From Phaeodactylibacter xiamenensis (GTDB lineage: Bacteria; Bacteroidota; Bacteroidia; Chitinophagales; Saprospiraceae), in assembly GCF_000759025.1 (NCBI RefSeq), contig NZ_JPOS01000018.1:310001-374000 (forward strand): a DNA stretch of 64,000 nucleotides. Direction: 5' to 3'. A program made the position numbers and the translations under genes. Under the pieces are notes generated by a model that ran no database searches, was not told the DNA's origin, and saw only the letters and a list, made by a program, of their open reading frames with translations. Below are positions 17,425-26,794 of the stretch, piece by piece; positions within the stretch are counted from its first letter, which is position 1; each line of letters opens with the position of its first letter.

Positions 17425-18192
17425 TTAGTTGCCCGTTTTCATCAGGCCACCCAGCTTAGCATTTGGCTGGATTACAGTGCGGCGGTTTTCAGCACGGCCC
17501 TCAGCTGTTTCGTTGTCACCTACTGGCTCGTACTCACCTGCACCAGCAATAGTCAGCTGATCAGGGTTAGCACCTTTGCTGATGAGGTAGCGTACAACGC
17601 GGCTGGCACGAGCAACGCTCAGGTCCCAGTTGTCACGGTAAGCAGCACCTTCGATCATCTTCTCGTCGTCAGTGTGGCCTACTACCATCATTTTCAGCTT
17701 AGGGTTGTTCTTCAGCGTCATCGCAAGCTCTTCCAAAGCACCACGCTCATCAGCGCTCAGTGCAGTAGAACCGCTGTTGTAGGTGATTGCCTCAGAAGTG
17801 ACAACGTACAGGTTGCCGTCGCGCTCTTCCATTTTCAGGCCAGAGTCCGCATAAGCACCGAAGATACCGTTGATTTCTTCCTTGATGGCGTTCAGTTCTT
17901 TCTCAGTCATGTTCAGCTTCTCCTGTACCTGAGACATCTGGCTTTCCATGTTTGCCATTTTGCCTTCCATGTCAGAAATCTTGCCTTCCATTTCTGCTTT
18001 TGTAGCTTCAAACTCTTCCTGAAGTGCAGCTTTTTCCTCTTCGAGGGTCTTCAGGTTAGCCTGAGTTTCAGCGAGTGCTTGATCAGTTGCTTCCTTAGCG
18101 GCTGCCAGTTCGTCATATTTCTTTTTAGAAACGCAAGACTGCAGCGCGCCAATGGCAAGTGTGAAGATCAGTAATTTTACTATCAGACGCAT
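17425..18192 (-). CDS. OmpA-family lipoprotein with coiled-coil stalk
   Basis: This encodes 255 residues: a lipoprotein signal peptide (lipobox GALQSC, Cys about residue 20), a long heptad-rich coiled coil (about 25-110, Glu/Lys/Met-rich with repeats of the type MEGKISDMEGKMANMESQM) and a C-terminal OmpA domain (about 130-250). The peptidoglycan-binding motif is present in GHTDDEKM..YRDNWDLSVARASRVVRYL and GRAENRRT. It probably tethers the outer membrane to the cell wall across the periplasm. A promoter with both elements lies upstream at 18264-18296. Confidence 0.9.
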   Translation of the reverse strand: MRLIVKLLIFTLAIGALQSCVSKKKYDELAAAKEATDQALAETQANLKTLEEEKAALQEEFEATKAEMEGKISDMEGKMANMESQMSQVQEKLNMTEKELNAIKEEINGIFGAYADSGLKMEERDGNLYVVTSEAITYNSGSTALSADERGALEELAMTLKNNPKLKMMVVGHTDDEKMIEGAAYRDNWDLSVARASRVVRYLISKGANPDQLTIAGAGEYEPVGDNETAEGRAENRRTVIQPNAKLGGLMKTGN

Positions 18193-18263
18193 GTTCGTTT
18201 GGTTTGATTAGTGAATTATATTGGTTTTAACGTTTGCCCGCTCAATGGACGAATTACATGGCT

Positions 18264-18296
18264 CAAAGGTAAAAAAAGCTTGTAATATTTTACAAA
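18264..18296 (-). promoter_or_regulatory. Promoter of the OmpA lipoprotein gene
   Basis: On the minus strand TACCTTTG (18271-18264) fits the -7 consensus and TTTG (18296-18293) the -33 element, with 21 bp between them. The gene starts 72 bp downstream. Confidence 0.65.
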
Positions 18297-18443
18297 TACT
18301 ACGATTTGATTGGTGACAGGGGCTCGAATAATTGCTGAAGGGGTTAGAAAATTACCAGGTTGGCCATATAAATTCAAAAGTGGAACGTCATGCCGGGCAG
18401 TTTGTTTGCTTATTGGGGATAAAGCCGCAATAATATTGCCCCT

Positions 18444-18520
18444 TACTTTTGGTATGTATTATGGCATGACATACCTCAGGCTTCAAAAAACGACTATTTT
18501 TCTGTAATTACCTATTTTTG
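18444..18520 (+). promoter_or_regulatory. Two candidate promoters and a palindromic operator before the hydrolase gene
   Basis: TACTTTTG at 18444-18451 and TATTTTTG at 18513-18520 both fit TAnnTTTG. The first overlaps the left arm of an inverted repeat, GGTATGT (18451-18457) and ACATACC (18469-18475), placed where a repressor would block initiation. The rest of the 360-bp gap between the OmpA and hydrolase genes shows nothing else. Confidence 0.45.
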
Positions 18521-18553
18521 TGCCTATATTACTGTCTAACCAGAAATAGTTAA

Positions 18554-19330
18554 ATGGAACACCGGATTAAGGAAGAAGGTAAATTCAAATACATTGAGAC
18601 CCAGGGTGAGGGGCCAAACCTTCTGTTATTGCACGGGCTTTTTGGCGCGCTAAGCAACTTTGAGGGCATCATTGAGCATTTCAAGAAAACGCACAACGTC
18701 ATCGTGCCCATACTCCCTATTTTTGAACTTCCCATCCGGAAAGTATCTGTCACCGGGCTCGTCGATTATGTAGTGGACTTCGTAAACTACAAAGCTTACG
18801 AAAAGGTGAACGTGCTTGGAAATTCCCTGGGTGGGCATATTTCACTGTTGTACGCGCTGGCTCAGCCGGATAAGATCAGTTCAATCATTCTCACCGGCAG
18901 CTCGGGCTTATTTGAAAGTGCGATGGGGACGAGCTTCCCCAAGCGGGGTGATTACGACTTCATCAAAACCAAAACAGAAGCGACCTTCTATCGCCCTGAA
19001 GTAGCCACAAAAGAACTGGTGGATGAGGTTTTCGATATCGTCAATGATCGCAATAAAGCCATTCGTGTGATCGCCACTGCCAAGTCAGCCGTGCGCCATA
19101 ATCTTGGGGATAAACTCCATCAGATTGAAGCGCCTACGCTTCTTGTTTGGGGGCGTCAGGATAATATTACGCCGGCTTTCGTAGGGGAGAAGTTCCACGA
19201 GCTGATCGAAAATTCCCGCCTGGTCTTTCTTGAAGAATGCGGGCACGCGCCCATGATGGAGCACCCGGAGGTTTTCAATAAGCACCTGGAGGACTTTCTG
19301 GCTGAAGTAGTTGCTAAAGAAAGCGCTTAG
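18554..19330 (+). CDS. Alpha/beta-fold hydrolase
   Basis: This encodes 258 residues of the alpha/beta hydrolase fold. The oxyanion-hole motif is LLLHGLFGA (about 22-30), the nucleophile elbow is GNSLGGH with Ser at about residue 95, and the catalytic His is in EECGHAPMMEHPE near the C-terminus; an Asp in LVWGRQDNITP is the likely third residue. It has no signal peptide and so acts in the cytoplasm. The substrate cannot be told from sequence; the overall pattern resembles the MhpC/esterase group. It stands alone between two intergenic regions. Confidence 0.88.
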   Translation: MEHRIKEEGKFKYIETQGEGPNLLLLHGLFGALSNFEGIIEHFKKTHNVIVPILPIFELPIRKVSVTGLVDYVVDFVNYKAYEKVNVLGNSLGGHISLLYALAQPDKISSIILTGSSGLFESAMGTSFPKRGDYDFIKTKTEATFYRPEVATKELVDEVFDIVNDRNKAIRVIATAKSAVRHNLGDKLHQIEAPTLLVWGRQDNITPAFVGEKFHELIENSRLVFLEECGHAPMMEHPEVFNKHLEDFLAEVVAKESA

Positions 19331-19493
19331 AAGCAGGCTGTTTAAATTAAAGAGGGGAGACTATCTTGCCAATTTTTGCGTTACAGGGGGACTAAAGCTC
19401 TGTTAACTTCTGATTCCTTTACCTTTACGGGAAGTGAATGCAATGCTGTATGTCAGCACTGTATATCTGTTGTATTGTAAAACACAACCATAC

Positions 19494-22103
19494 ATGTCTA
19501 TCTTAAGAACCTTAATTATTGGCAGCATGCTAGTGCTGTTAGGCAGCTGCGGCAGCCAGCAGAAAGCCGTGCAGCCTGCCGGGGAACCCATTATAGAAAC
19601 AGAATTCCGGCAGTTGGACACTATGTTCGTCTCTGCATCCCGTGAGCCGGAGCCGGAGAATTTCACCCTGCCAACCTACCGGGCCAGCCATACCCGTACG
19701 CACGATTTGATGCATACCATTCTCGATCTGCAGTTTGACTGGGAAGCAGAACAGGTCCTGGGCATAGCTACACTCACGCTGTCTCCCTATTTCTACCCTT
19801 CTGATGAGGTCACCCTTGATGCCAAAGGCTTTGAATTCGAATACATCCGGTTGAAAGGCAGTAACCGTAACCTGGAATATGGCTACGACGGTCGTCAGGT
19901 GAGAATTAATCTGGGGAAAACCTATAAAAAAGGTGAATCTTATACACTGGAGATCAAATACGTAGCTACGCCGGCAGCTTCCGGTGGCAGTTCTGCCATC
20001 ACTTCCGACAAAGGGCTGTTCTTTATTGACCCCCGGGATGAAGACCCGGACAAGCCTACCCAAATCTGGACACAGGGGGAGACCGAGCACAATTCCCGCT
20101 GGTTCCCAACCATTGATAAGCCTAATGAGCGGACCACGCAGGAAATGTACGTCACCGTAGAGGACAGGTACGAGGTGCTGTCGAATGGCGTACTGGAAAG
20201 CGTGGAGGAGGAAGCAGGCATGAAAACCTGGCACTGGGTGATGGATCAGCCACACGCGCCCTACCTTTTCATGTTGGCCATTGGGGAGTTTGCTGTGGTG
20301 GAAGACACCTGGGAAGGCAAGCCGGTAACCTACTACGTTGAACCGGAGTACGAGGCGGATGCTGAAGCCATTTTTGCCCACACTAAGGAAATGCTTTCCT
20401 TCTTTTCGGATAAATTAGGCGTAAAGTACCCCTGGCAAAAGTATGCACAGGTGGTGGTGCGCGACTATGTTTCCGGAGCTATGGAGAACACCACTGCTGT
20501 CATATTCGGTGACTTCGTACAGCGCCACAAACGGGAGCTCATCGACGATGGCAATGACCGGATTGTTGCCCACGAGCTGTTCCACCACTGGTTTGGTGAC
20601 CTGGTGACCACCGAGAGCTGGTCTAACCTGACTATGAACGAGGGGTTTGCCAATTACAGCGAGTACCTCTGGTTTGAGCACAAGTACGGCCGGGACTATG
20701 CCGATCACCATTTGTTGGGCGAATGGTCAGGTTATCTGAGCTCCGCCCGGGGTAACCTCCACCCGCTGATTCATTTTGGGTACGAAGATAAGGAAGACAT
20801 GTTTGATGCCCATAGCTATAATAAAGGTGGTGCTGTACTGCACATGCTGCGCAACTACGTGGGCGATGATGCCTTTTTTGCTGCCCTCAATCTTTACCTG
20901 ACTGAGAATGCTTACACTGCGGTGGAAGCCCATAACCTTCGGCTGGCTTTCGAGGAAGTGACCGGCGAAGACCTCAACTGGTTCTTCAACCAATGGTACT
21001 TTGAGCAGGGGCACCCGGACCTGTCTGTTACTTACGACTTCAACGAAGCAACCGGGCAAGCAAACGTAACGGTAGAACAGATACAGAATCCGGAAATCAT
21101 GCCCGCTATTTTCCAATTGCCTGCTGCCATCGATATCTACAAAGCCAATGGTGAAAAGGTAAGGCACGAAGTTATGGTGAACGAACGCACTCAGACGTTC
21201 ACCTTCGAGCTGGAAGAAGCGCCCGCTTTGATGCAGTTTGATGCAGACCGGGTGCTGCTGGCAGAGATGCAGGACAACAAATCTTCAGCACAATACCTGT
21301 TCCAGTATAAAAATGCCCCGCTGTTCCTGGACCGCTATGAGGCCGTGCTTGAACTGCGTGGCGAGCAGAGCCCGGAGGCACAGCAAGTCATGACCGCTGC
21401 ACTGGAAGACCCGTTTTGGGCTATCCGGGTAGCCGCCATGCAAAACCTTTCGCCAGAGACTGCTGCTAATGCAGGTGCTATGCTTTCGCAAATGGGCAGT
21501 GAAGACCCCCATTCTGAGGTCCGTGCCATGGCTTTCTCTATGCTGGCTGAACTGGAAGATGCAAGCGCCGTCAGCTTTGCCCAGCAAGCTATTCAGCAAG
21601 ACTCCGCCTACAGCGTGATTGGAGCTGCACTTCAGTACCTTACGGTGCTCGATCCGGAGGCGGCCCTGGAAATTGCCGACGACCTGGAGCAGCACTCCTC
21701 CAGCGATATCCTCCTGGCGGTTGGGGAATTGTACGCCAGTACCGGCGATGCCAAATACCTGCCGTTCTTCAAAAAGAACCTGACCGAAGTCAGTGGGTTT
21801 TCTGCCATCTATTTTGTGGATGCCTGCGTGGAACTGGCTGTCAACAGTGACCTGGAAACATCGAAGACTGTTGCGGGCCACCTGAATACCCTCGCGCTCG
21901 GTGAAAGCATTTCCCCATGGATTAAATTCGGGGCTACCCGCGGGCTGAATGAAATGCGCAAAGCCTTTGAACAGGCAGAACAAAAAGAACAACAGGCCTA
22001 CGCTGAAACCCTGCTGGAAAGGCTCAAAACCATAAAAGCCAGTGAGAAAAACCCGCAGCTGATTTCTTTCTACAATCAGATGTTATCAGATATAAAGCCG
22101 TAA
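19494..22103 (+). CDS. M1 family metallopeptidase, lipoprotein (aminopeptidase N-like)
   Basis: This encodes 869 residues. The lipobox is VLLGSC with Cys at about residue 19, so it is anchored in the envelope. The M1 exopeptidase motif GAMEN is at residues 328-332 and the zinc site HELFH at 360-364, with the third zinc ligand Glu about 19 residues later in MNEGFANY. The C-terminal third (about 610-869) looks like HEAT-type helices (repeats such as DPFWAIRVAAMQNL, DPHSEVRAMAFSML). The ATG at 19494 gives a clean lipoprotein signal; upstream in-frame GTG (19434) and ATG (19443) starts would spoil it. It likely trims peptides in the periplasm or at the surface. Confidence 0.92.
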   Translation: MSILRTLIIGSMLVLLGSCGSQQKAVQPAGEPIIETEFRQLDTMFVSASREPEPENFTLPTYRASHTRTHDLMHTILDLQFDWEAEQVLGIATLTLSPYFYPSDEVTLDAKGFEFEYIRLKGSNRNLEYGYDGRQVRINLGKTYKKGESYTLEIKYVATPAASGGSSAITSDKGLFFIDPRDEDPDKPTQIWTQGETEHNSRWFPTIDKPNERTTQEMYVTVEDRYEVLSNGVLESVEEEAGMKTWHWVMDQPHAPYLFMLAIGEFAVVEDTWEGKPVTYYVEPEYEADAEAIFAHTKEMLSFFSDKLGVKYPWQKYAQVVVRDYVSGAMENTTAVIFGDFVQRHKRELIDDGNDRIVAHELFHHWFGDLVTTESWSNLTMNEGFANYSEYLWFEHKYGRDYADHHLLGEWSGYLSSARGNLHPLIHFGYEDKEDMFDAHSYNKGGAVLHMLRNYVGDDAFFAALNLYLTENAYTAVEAHNLRLAFEEVTGEDLNWFFNQWYFEQGHPDLSVTYDFNEATGQANVTVEQIQNPEIMPAIFQLPAAIDIYKANGEKVRHEVMVNERTQTFTFELEEAPALMQFDADRVLLAEMQDNKSSAQYLFQYKNAPLFLDRYEAVLELRGEQSPEAQQVMTAALEDPFWAIRVAAMQNLSPETAANAGAMLSQMGSEDPHSEVRAMAFSMLAELEDASAVSFAQQAIQQDSAYSVIGAALQYLTVLDPEAALEIADDLEQHSSSDILLAVGELYASTGDAKYLPFFKKNLTEVSGFSAIYFVDACVELAVNSDLETSKTVAGHLNTLALGESISPWIKFGATRGLNEMRKAFEQAEQKEQQAYAETLLERLKTIKASEKNPQLISFYNQMLSDIKP

Positions 22104-22157
22104 GCTTTTTTTATCTCTTGACTTTTCCACAAAAGCAGCTTATTTTACCCTCATCTG

Positions 22158-22187
22158 CCAAGGGCTCCGGCGCACCGGGGCCCTTGG
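22158..22187. terminator. Strong GC-rich hairpin after the M1 peptidase gene
   Basis: CCAAGGGC/GCCCTTGG and CCGG/CCGG arms form a near-perfect stem with a 4-nt loop. No long T run follows, so it may act as an mRNA 3' end structure rather than a classical terminator. Confidence 0.5.
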
Positions 22188-22226
22188 TATTCACTAGCAC
22201 GCATCATTATCCCCTTAAGACCAGCG

Positions 22227-22234
22227 TATTTTTG
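22227..22234 (+). promoter_or_regulatory. TATTTTTG promoter -7 element
   Basis: TATTTTTG fits TAnnTTTG and would give a leader of roughly 115 nt before the DUF4175 gene at 22356. Confidence 0.45.
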
Positions 22235-22355
22235 CTTAAAAGCAACCTTCTGACAAGTAAAAGTCTGTTAAAGCAGGCTGTTTGTCAATCTTTTAAGGTC
22301 TTGGCTCGTTATTAGTGGGTCTGTTCACGATTAGATTTTTGAGGAAAAAAGCAAC

Positions 22356-25300
22356 ATGGCAACGCAAGACAATTATCAGCTGCTCATTGAAAAGCTGGAC
22401 CAGTTTATCCGCAAGTACTATATCAATCAACTGATCAGGGGCGCGCTGTATAGCGTGGGGCTGATCTTGTTCCTGTTCCTGACCATTAGTGTCCTGGAAT
22501 ACTATTATTATTTCAGTTCTGGTGTGCGCAAGCTGATGTTCTTCTCCTTTATCGGAGCGAGCGCACTGGCCGTGGGCTTTTGGGTGGCTTTGCCGCTGGC
22601 CCGTTATTTCCGGCTTGGACAGGTGATTTCACATGAGCAGGCCGCTCAGATCATTGGCCAGCACTTTGGCAACGTGCAGGATAAGCTGCTCAATGTGCTG
22701 CAGCTCCGTTCACAGGCAGAAGCAGGCAGTAGCCGTGAGCTCATCATGGCGAGTGTGAACCAAAAGTCGGAAGAGATCAAACCGGTCCCTTTCAAAAAAG
22801 CTATCGACCTGCGGAAAAACCGCAAGTACCTTCGTTACGCTTTGCCTCCGCTTGCCTTGCTGCTTATCATCCTTTTCGTCAATGCCAACCTCATTACCGA
22901 TAGTACTACCCGCTTGATTAAGAACAATGAGGAGTTCGAAAAGCCTGCTCCCTTTAGTTTTATCCTGGAGGAAGAAGCCCCTTCAGTCGTACAGTTCGAG
23001 GATTATCCGCTGACGGTAAAAATCGATGGGGAGCAACTGCCGAATGAGGTCTTTATCGATGTGGACAATGTGCAGTACCGGCTGGTGAAAGAGTCTCCAA
23101 ATACTTTCTCTTACCGCTTCAGTAATGTACAGAAGAGTACAAAATTTAAGCTGTTCTCCAGCGGCGTGGAGTCTAAGCCTTACGAATTGAATGTACTCCG
23201 CAAGCCCAATGTGCTGGGCTTTGACGTGGAACTTGACTTCCCGGCTTACACACAGCGCAAAGATGAAAAGCTGTCAAGCATCGGCGATCTTGTCGTTCCG
23301 CAGGGCACCAATATCGACTGGGTTTTCAATGCCGAACATACCGATGCAATCGACCTTAAGTTCACCGGTTCTGATGACCGGGTGGAAGCCAAGCGCTTTT
23401 CTGATGACCTTTTCACCTACCAAAAACGGGTGATGGAAGATCAAAGCTACAAGCTCTACGTCTCGAACAAAGCGCTTCCCAACGCAGATTCCATTTCCTA
23501 CACCATTTCAGTGGTGCCGGACCTTCATCCCAATATCTCTGCCAAAAAGTTTATCGACAGCACGCAGCAAAAGGTGCTTTTCTTCGTTGGTGAAGCTTCG
23601 GACGACTACGGGTTGCGCAGCCTGACGTTCAACTATCGCATTAAGCCTGCGAAAGGAGAGCAGGGGGAACTGCAAACCGTTGTGCTGGACAAGCCGGCTG
23701 GTAAGCAGATTCAGTACGATCATGTTTTCGATATCAATACCCTTGGACTCAAGCCGGGCGATGAAGTTACCTACTACTTTGAAGTGGCTGATAATGATGG
23801 GGTTAATGGCAGTAAAACCGCACGGACTAACCTTATGGTCTACGCTACGCCCACCGTTGAGGAGTACAAGGAGATGGCGGAGCAGAACGACAATAAGATC
23901 AAGGACGAGCTGAAAAAGGCATTGGAGGAATCCAAAAAGATACAGGACGAAATGCGTAAAATGCGGGAGAAACTCCTGCAGGAAAAAGAACTGGACTGGC
24001 AGCAGCGCAAAGAGTTGGAAAAACTGCTGGAACGCCAGAAAGATCTGGAAAATAAAATAGAAGAAGCGAAAAAAGCTTTCGAAGAAAACCGCAAAAACCA
24101 GGAAGAGTACAGCGAGCAGGATGAAAAAATCCTCGAAAAGCAGGAGAAGCTGCAGGAAATGATGGAAGATGTCATGAGCGAGGAAATGAAAGAGCTCATG
24201 AAGCAGCTTGAGGAGTTGATGCAGGAACTCAACAAGGACGAAGCGCTGGAAATGATGGAAGACATGGAAATGTCAGACGAGGAAATGGAAATGGAGCTCG
24301 ACCGGATGCTGGAGCTGTTCAAGCAAATGGAGCTGGAACAGGAAATGAACGAGGCCATTGACGAGCTCAACAAAATGGCGGAAGAACAGGAAAAGCTCAG
24401 CGAGGAAACGGAGCAGGCAGAAGAAGAAAAAGCTGAACAATCTCCTGAAGAGCAGGAAGCCAAACAGGAAGAGCTGAAGCAAAAGCAGGAAGAACTCAAT
24501 AAAGACTTCGAGAAGCTCCAGGAAAAAATGGAGAACATTCAGCAGAAAAACGAAGAAATGGAGTCTCCCCAGGAAATGGAAGACCGGGAGCAGGAGATGG
24601 ATGACGTCAAGCAGGATATGGAGCAAAGCCAGGAAAGCCTGGAGCAAAAACAAAATAAAAAGGCATCGGAGTCTCAGAAGAAAGCCTCTGAGAAGATGAA
24701 GAACATGGCCAACTCCATGCAGATGGAAATGCAGTCGCAGCAGATGCAGCAGATGGAGGAGGACATGGATGCCCTACGTCAGTTATTAGAGAATATCGTA
24801 GGCCTGTCCTTTGAGCAGGAAGACCTCATCGATCAGTTTGAGGCGGCAGAAATCAATACGCCACGCTATGTAGAGCTGGTGCAGGAACAATTTAAGCTGG
24901 AGGATGATTTCCGCCTGGTGGAGGACAGCCTTCAGGCACTGAGTAAGCGCGTGTTCCAAATCGAATCCTTCGTAACAGAGAAGGTAACAGCTATCAAGAG
25001 CAACCTCAAGGAAAGCCTCGACGAGCTGGAAGAGCGCCATAAGCCACAGGCTGCCAATCATCAGCAGCGCAGTATGAAAAACCTGAATGATTTGGCTCTC
25101 ATGCTCAGCGAGGTCATGAATCAGATGCAGCAGCAAATGGCCGGTCAGATGGCGGGCAATCAGATGTGCGACAATCCGGGCGGAAGCGGTCCGGGCGGTA
25201 AGCCTAAGGATAAAATCAGTCAGGGGCAGCAGTCGCTAAACGATATGATGCAGCAGATGAAAAAACAGATGGAGGAGGGCAAGGGCAAGGGTGGCCCCGG

Positions 25301-25724
25301 TGCCAAAGAGTTTGCTAAGATGGCCGCCCGGCAGGCCGCCCTTCGCAAAGCCCTGAAAGAAAAACAGCAAAAACTGAAGGAGCAGGGCCAAGGAAGCCGC
25401 GAGCTTGAGAACATCATGGATCAAATGGACAAAATTGAAGAAGACCTGGTCAATAAGCGGCTGTCCAATGAAATGATGACCCGGCAGCAGGATATCCTTA
25501 CCCGCCTGCTTGAGCATGAGAAAGCCGAGCGCGAACGCGAATACGAGGAGAAACGTAAAGCAGAGCAGGCTAGTCAGCAGGAACGGGAAGTGCCCCCTTC
25601 GCTCGAGGAGTACATCAAAAAGCGGGAAGCTGAAATCGACTTGTATAAAACGGTCAACCCTTCCCTCAAGCCGTACTACAAATTTATCGTTGAAGAATAT
25701 TTCAAAACCCTGAAAACGGACTAA
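22356..25724 (+). CDS. DUF4175 family giant membrane/coiled-coil protein
   Basis: This encodes 1122 residues. Three hydrophobic segments lie near the N-terminus (about 25-50, 60-85, 165-185). A beta-rich part follows (about 200-500, with Ig-like strands ending TYYFEVADNDGVNG). From about 510 the protein becomes an extremely Glu/Lys/Gln/Met-rich coiled coil with many EEMEEM-like runs, and a Gly-rich break sits near 940 (CDNPGGSGPGGKP). This layout fits the poorly characterised DUF4175 family of Bacteroidota. I know of no assigned function. It is followed by an RsbW-like ATPase and ybeY, an order I recall as common in the phylum. The coiled coil probably faces the periplasm or cytoplasm as a long rod. 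Confidence 0.85.
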   Translation: MATQDNYQLLIEKLDQFIRKYYINQLIRGALYSVGLILFLFLTISVLEYYYYFSSGVRKLMFFSFIGASALAVGFWVALPLARYFRLGQVISHEQAAQIIGQHFGNVQDKLLNVLQLRSQAEAGSSRELIMASVNQKSEEIKPVPFKKAIDLRKNRKYLRYALPPLALLLIILFVNANLITDSTTRLIKNNEEFEKPAPFSFILEEEAPSVVQFEDYPLTVKIDGEQLPNEVFIDVDNVQYRLVKESPNTFSYRFSNVQKSTKFKLFSSGVESKPYELNVLRKPNVLGFDVELDFPAYTQRKDEKLSSIGDLVVPQGTNIDWVFNAEHTDAIDLKFTGSDDRVEAKRFSDDLFTYQKRVMEDQSYKLYVSNKALPNADSISYTISVVPDLHPNISAKKFIDSTQQKVLFFVGEASDDYGLRSLTFNYRIKPAKGEQGELQTVVLDKPAGKQIQYDHVFDINTLGLKPGDEVTYYFEVADNDGVNGSKTARTNLMVYATPTVEEYKEMAEQNDNKIKDELKKALEESKKIQDEMRKMREKLLQEKELDWQQRKELEKLLERQKDLENKIEEAKKAFEENRKNQEEYSEQDEKILEKQEKLQEMMEDVMSEEMKELMKQLEELMQELNKDEALEMMEDMEMSDEEMEMELDRMLELFKQMELEQEMNEAIDELNKMAEEQEKLSEETEQAEEEKAEQSPEEQEAKQEELKQKQEELNKDFEKLQEKMENIQQKNEEMESPQEMEDREQEMDDVKQDMEQSQESLEQKQNKKASESQKKASEKMKNMANSMQMEMQSQQMQQMEEDMDALRQLLENIVGLSFEQEDLIDQFEAAEINTPRYVELVQEQFKLEDDFRLVEDSLQALSKRVFQIESFVTEKVTAIKSNLKESLDELEERHKPQAANHQQRSMKNLNDLALMLSEVMNQMQQQMAGQMAGNQMCDNPGGSGPGGKPKDKISQGQQSLNDMMQQMKKQMEEGKGKGGPGAKEFAKMAARQAALRKALKEKQQKLKEQGQGSRELENIMDQMDKIEEDLVNKRLSNEMMTRQQDILTRLLEHEKAEREREYEEKRKAEQASQQEREVPPSLEEYIKKREAEIDLYKTVNPSLKPYYKFIVEEYFKTLKTD

Positions 25725-25730
25725 ACTAGT

Positions 25731-25769
25731 AGCCTCAGTCTGGTAATTGTGCCAGGCTGAGGCTATTTT
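25731..25769 (+). terminator. Terminator after the DUF4175 gene
   Basis: TAGCCTCAG and CTGAGGCTA plus inner CTGG/CCAG form a long stem, followed by TTTTA. It lies 7 bp after the DUF4175 stop. Confidence 0.8.
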
Positions 25770-25835
25770 AGCCCGCCTGCTTTTCAGGTACACTTGCTTT
25801 TTACTGAAATTTGACCTACATTACAGGAAGTAACA

Positions 25836-26240
25836 ATGAGTTTGGAGCCTATTATGCTGAAACTTTCCTCTGATACCAGGAACATCGCCCTGGTAGAATC
25901 CTTCGTAGAACGTGCGGTCGAACAGTACCAGATAGCCCCGGATATTTACGGCAATATTCTGATTACCCTCACCGAAGCCGTCAATAATGCTATCATTCAT
26001 GGCAATAGTAATGACGAATCCAAAACAGTACAGATACAGCTAAGGCGCAAAAATAACTGCCTGTCCGTACGCGTAACGGATGAAGGGGAAGGTTTCGATC
26101 ATTCCGCGGTACCTGATCCTACCGCCCCGGAAAATCTGTTGCAGGTAGGCGGGCGTGGCGTGTTTCTCATGCAGCAGCTCTCTGATAGCGTGTATTTTCA
26201 CAACAACGGCTCCACCGTTGAAATGCACTTCAATCTTTAA
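25836..26240 (+). CDS. RsbW-like ATP-binding protein (HATPase_c_2)
   Basis: This encodes 134 residues, a single GHKL ATPase domain of the anti-sigma factor/serine kinase type. The N box is LTEAVNNAIIHGN (about 48-60), the G1 box VTDEGEGFD (about 81-89) and the G2-like loop GGRGVFLMQQL (about 107-117). RsbW proteins bind ATP and regulate sigma factors or anti-sigma antagonists by phosphorylation; no partner sigma factor or STAS protein is nearby, so the target is unknown. Its stop overlaps the ybeY start by one base (TAATG), showing tight coupling. Confidence 0.88.
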   Translation: MSLEPIMLKLSSDTRNIALVESFVERAVEQYQIAPDIYGNILITLTEAVNNAIIHGNSNDESKTVQIQLRRKNNCLSVRVTDEGEGFDHSAVPDPTAPENLLQVGGRGVFLMQQLSDSVYFHNNGSTVEMHFNL

Positions 26241-26716
26241 TGACTACAGACTGGCCTTTCGATACGGACGCTGAACTGGAAACAGGTATTTCCTTTTATG
26301 ATGAAGATGCCGGTTTTATGCCTGCCCATCCTGAAAAGCTATACACCTGGATTGAAGAAGTCATCAACCGGGAAGGCGGTCAGCTCCGGCAGCTCTCTTA
26401 TATCTTTTGTTCCGATCAGTACCTCCACCAAATTAATTTGGAATACCTGGATCACGATACCTACACCGATATCATTACCTTTCCTTACACCGAGATACCG
26501 ATCATCCACTCGGATATTTTCATCAGCGTGGAACGGGTGCGCGAAAATGCAGACACACTAAAGATTCCCTTTGAGCAAGAGCTTCACCGGGTGATCATTC
26601 ACGGGGTACTCCATCTCTGTGGCTATCCCGATAAGTCGGAAGCCGAAGCCCGGAAGATGCGTTCGAAAGAAGACGAGGCCCTGGCACTGCTTAATTCCGG
26701 ATTTTCAGTGGATTAA
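26240..26716 (+). CDS. ybeY: rRNA maturation RNase YbeY
   Basis: This encodes 158 residues. YbeY is a zinc-dependent endoribonuclease that helps mature 16S rRNA and takes part in ribosome quality control. The metal site is in HGVLHLCGYPDKSE (about 118-131); the third His of the classic HGxLHLxGYDH pattern is replaced, as I recall being common in Bacteroidota. YLDHDTYTDIITFPY is also a family landmark. Translation is probably coupled to the RsbW-like gene upstream. Confidence 0.93.
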   Translation: MTTDWPFDTDAELETGISFYDEDAGFMPAHPEKLYTWIEEVINREGGQLRQLSYIFCSDQYLHQINLEYLDHDTYTDIITFPYTEIPIIHSDIFISVERVRENADTLKIPFEQELHRVIIHGVLHLCGYPDKSEAEARKMRSKEDEALALLNSGFSVD

Positions 26717-26752
26717 AAAGTCTGATGCTTTAGTCAGGCTGCTTTGGCGTTG

Positions 26753-26760
26753 TACCTTTG
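26753..26760 (+). promoter_or_regulatory. TACCTTTG promoter -7 element
   Basis: TACCTTTG fits TAnnTTTG and lies 34 bp before the ATG at 26795. A TTG at 26744 is upstream of this element and so cannot start the protein. Confidence 0.6.
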
Positions 26761-26794
26761 TGCAGATTTCCATCATTCAGAAGCTACGCCATTC

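Noticed and set aside
22118-22315. 65-codon frame upstream of the DUF4175 gene
   Set aside because: It runs through a strong hairpin and a promoter element and has no recognisable protein features.
23840-24653. Two Ser/Phe/Leu-rich minus-strand frames in the DUF4175 gene
   Set aside because: They are the mirror of the Glu/Lys/Met coiled-coil codons (TCT, TTC, CTC); low-complexity shadows.
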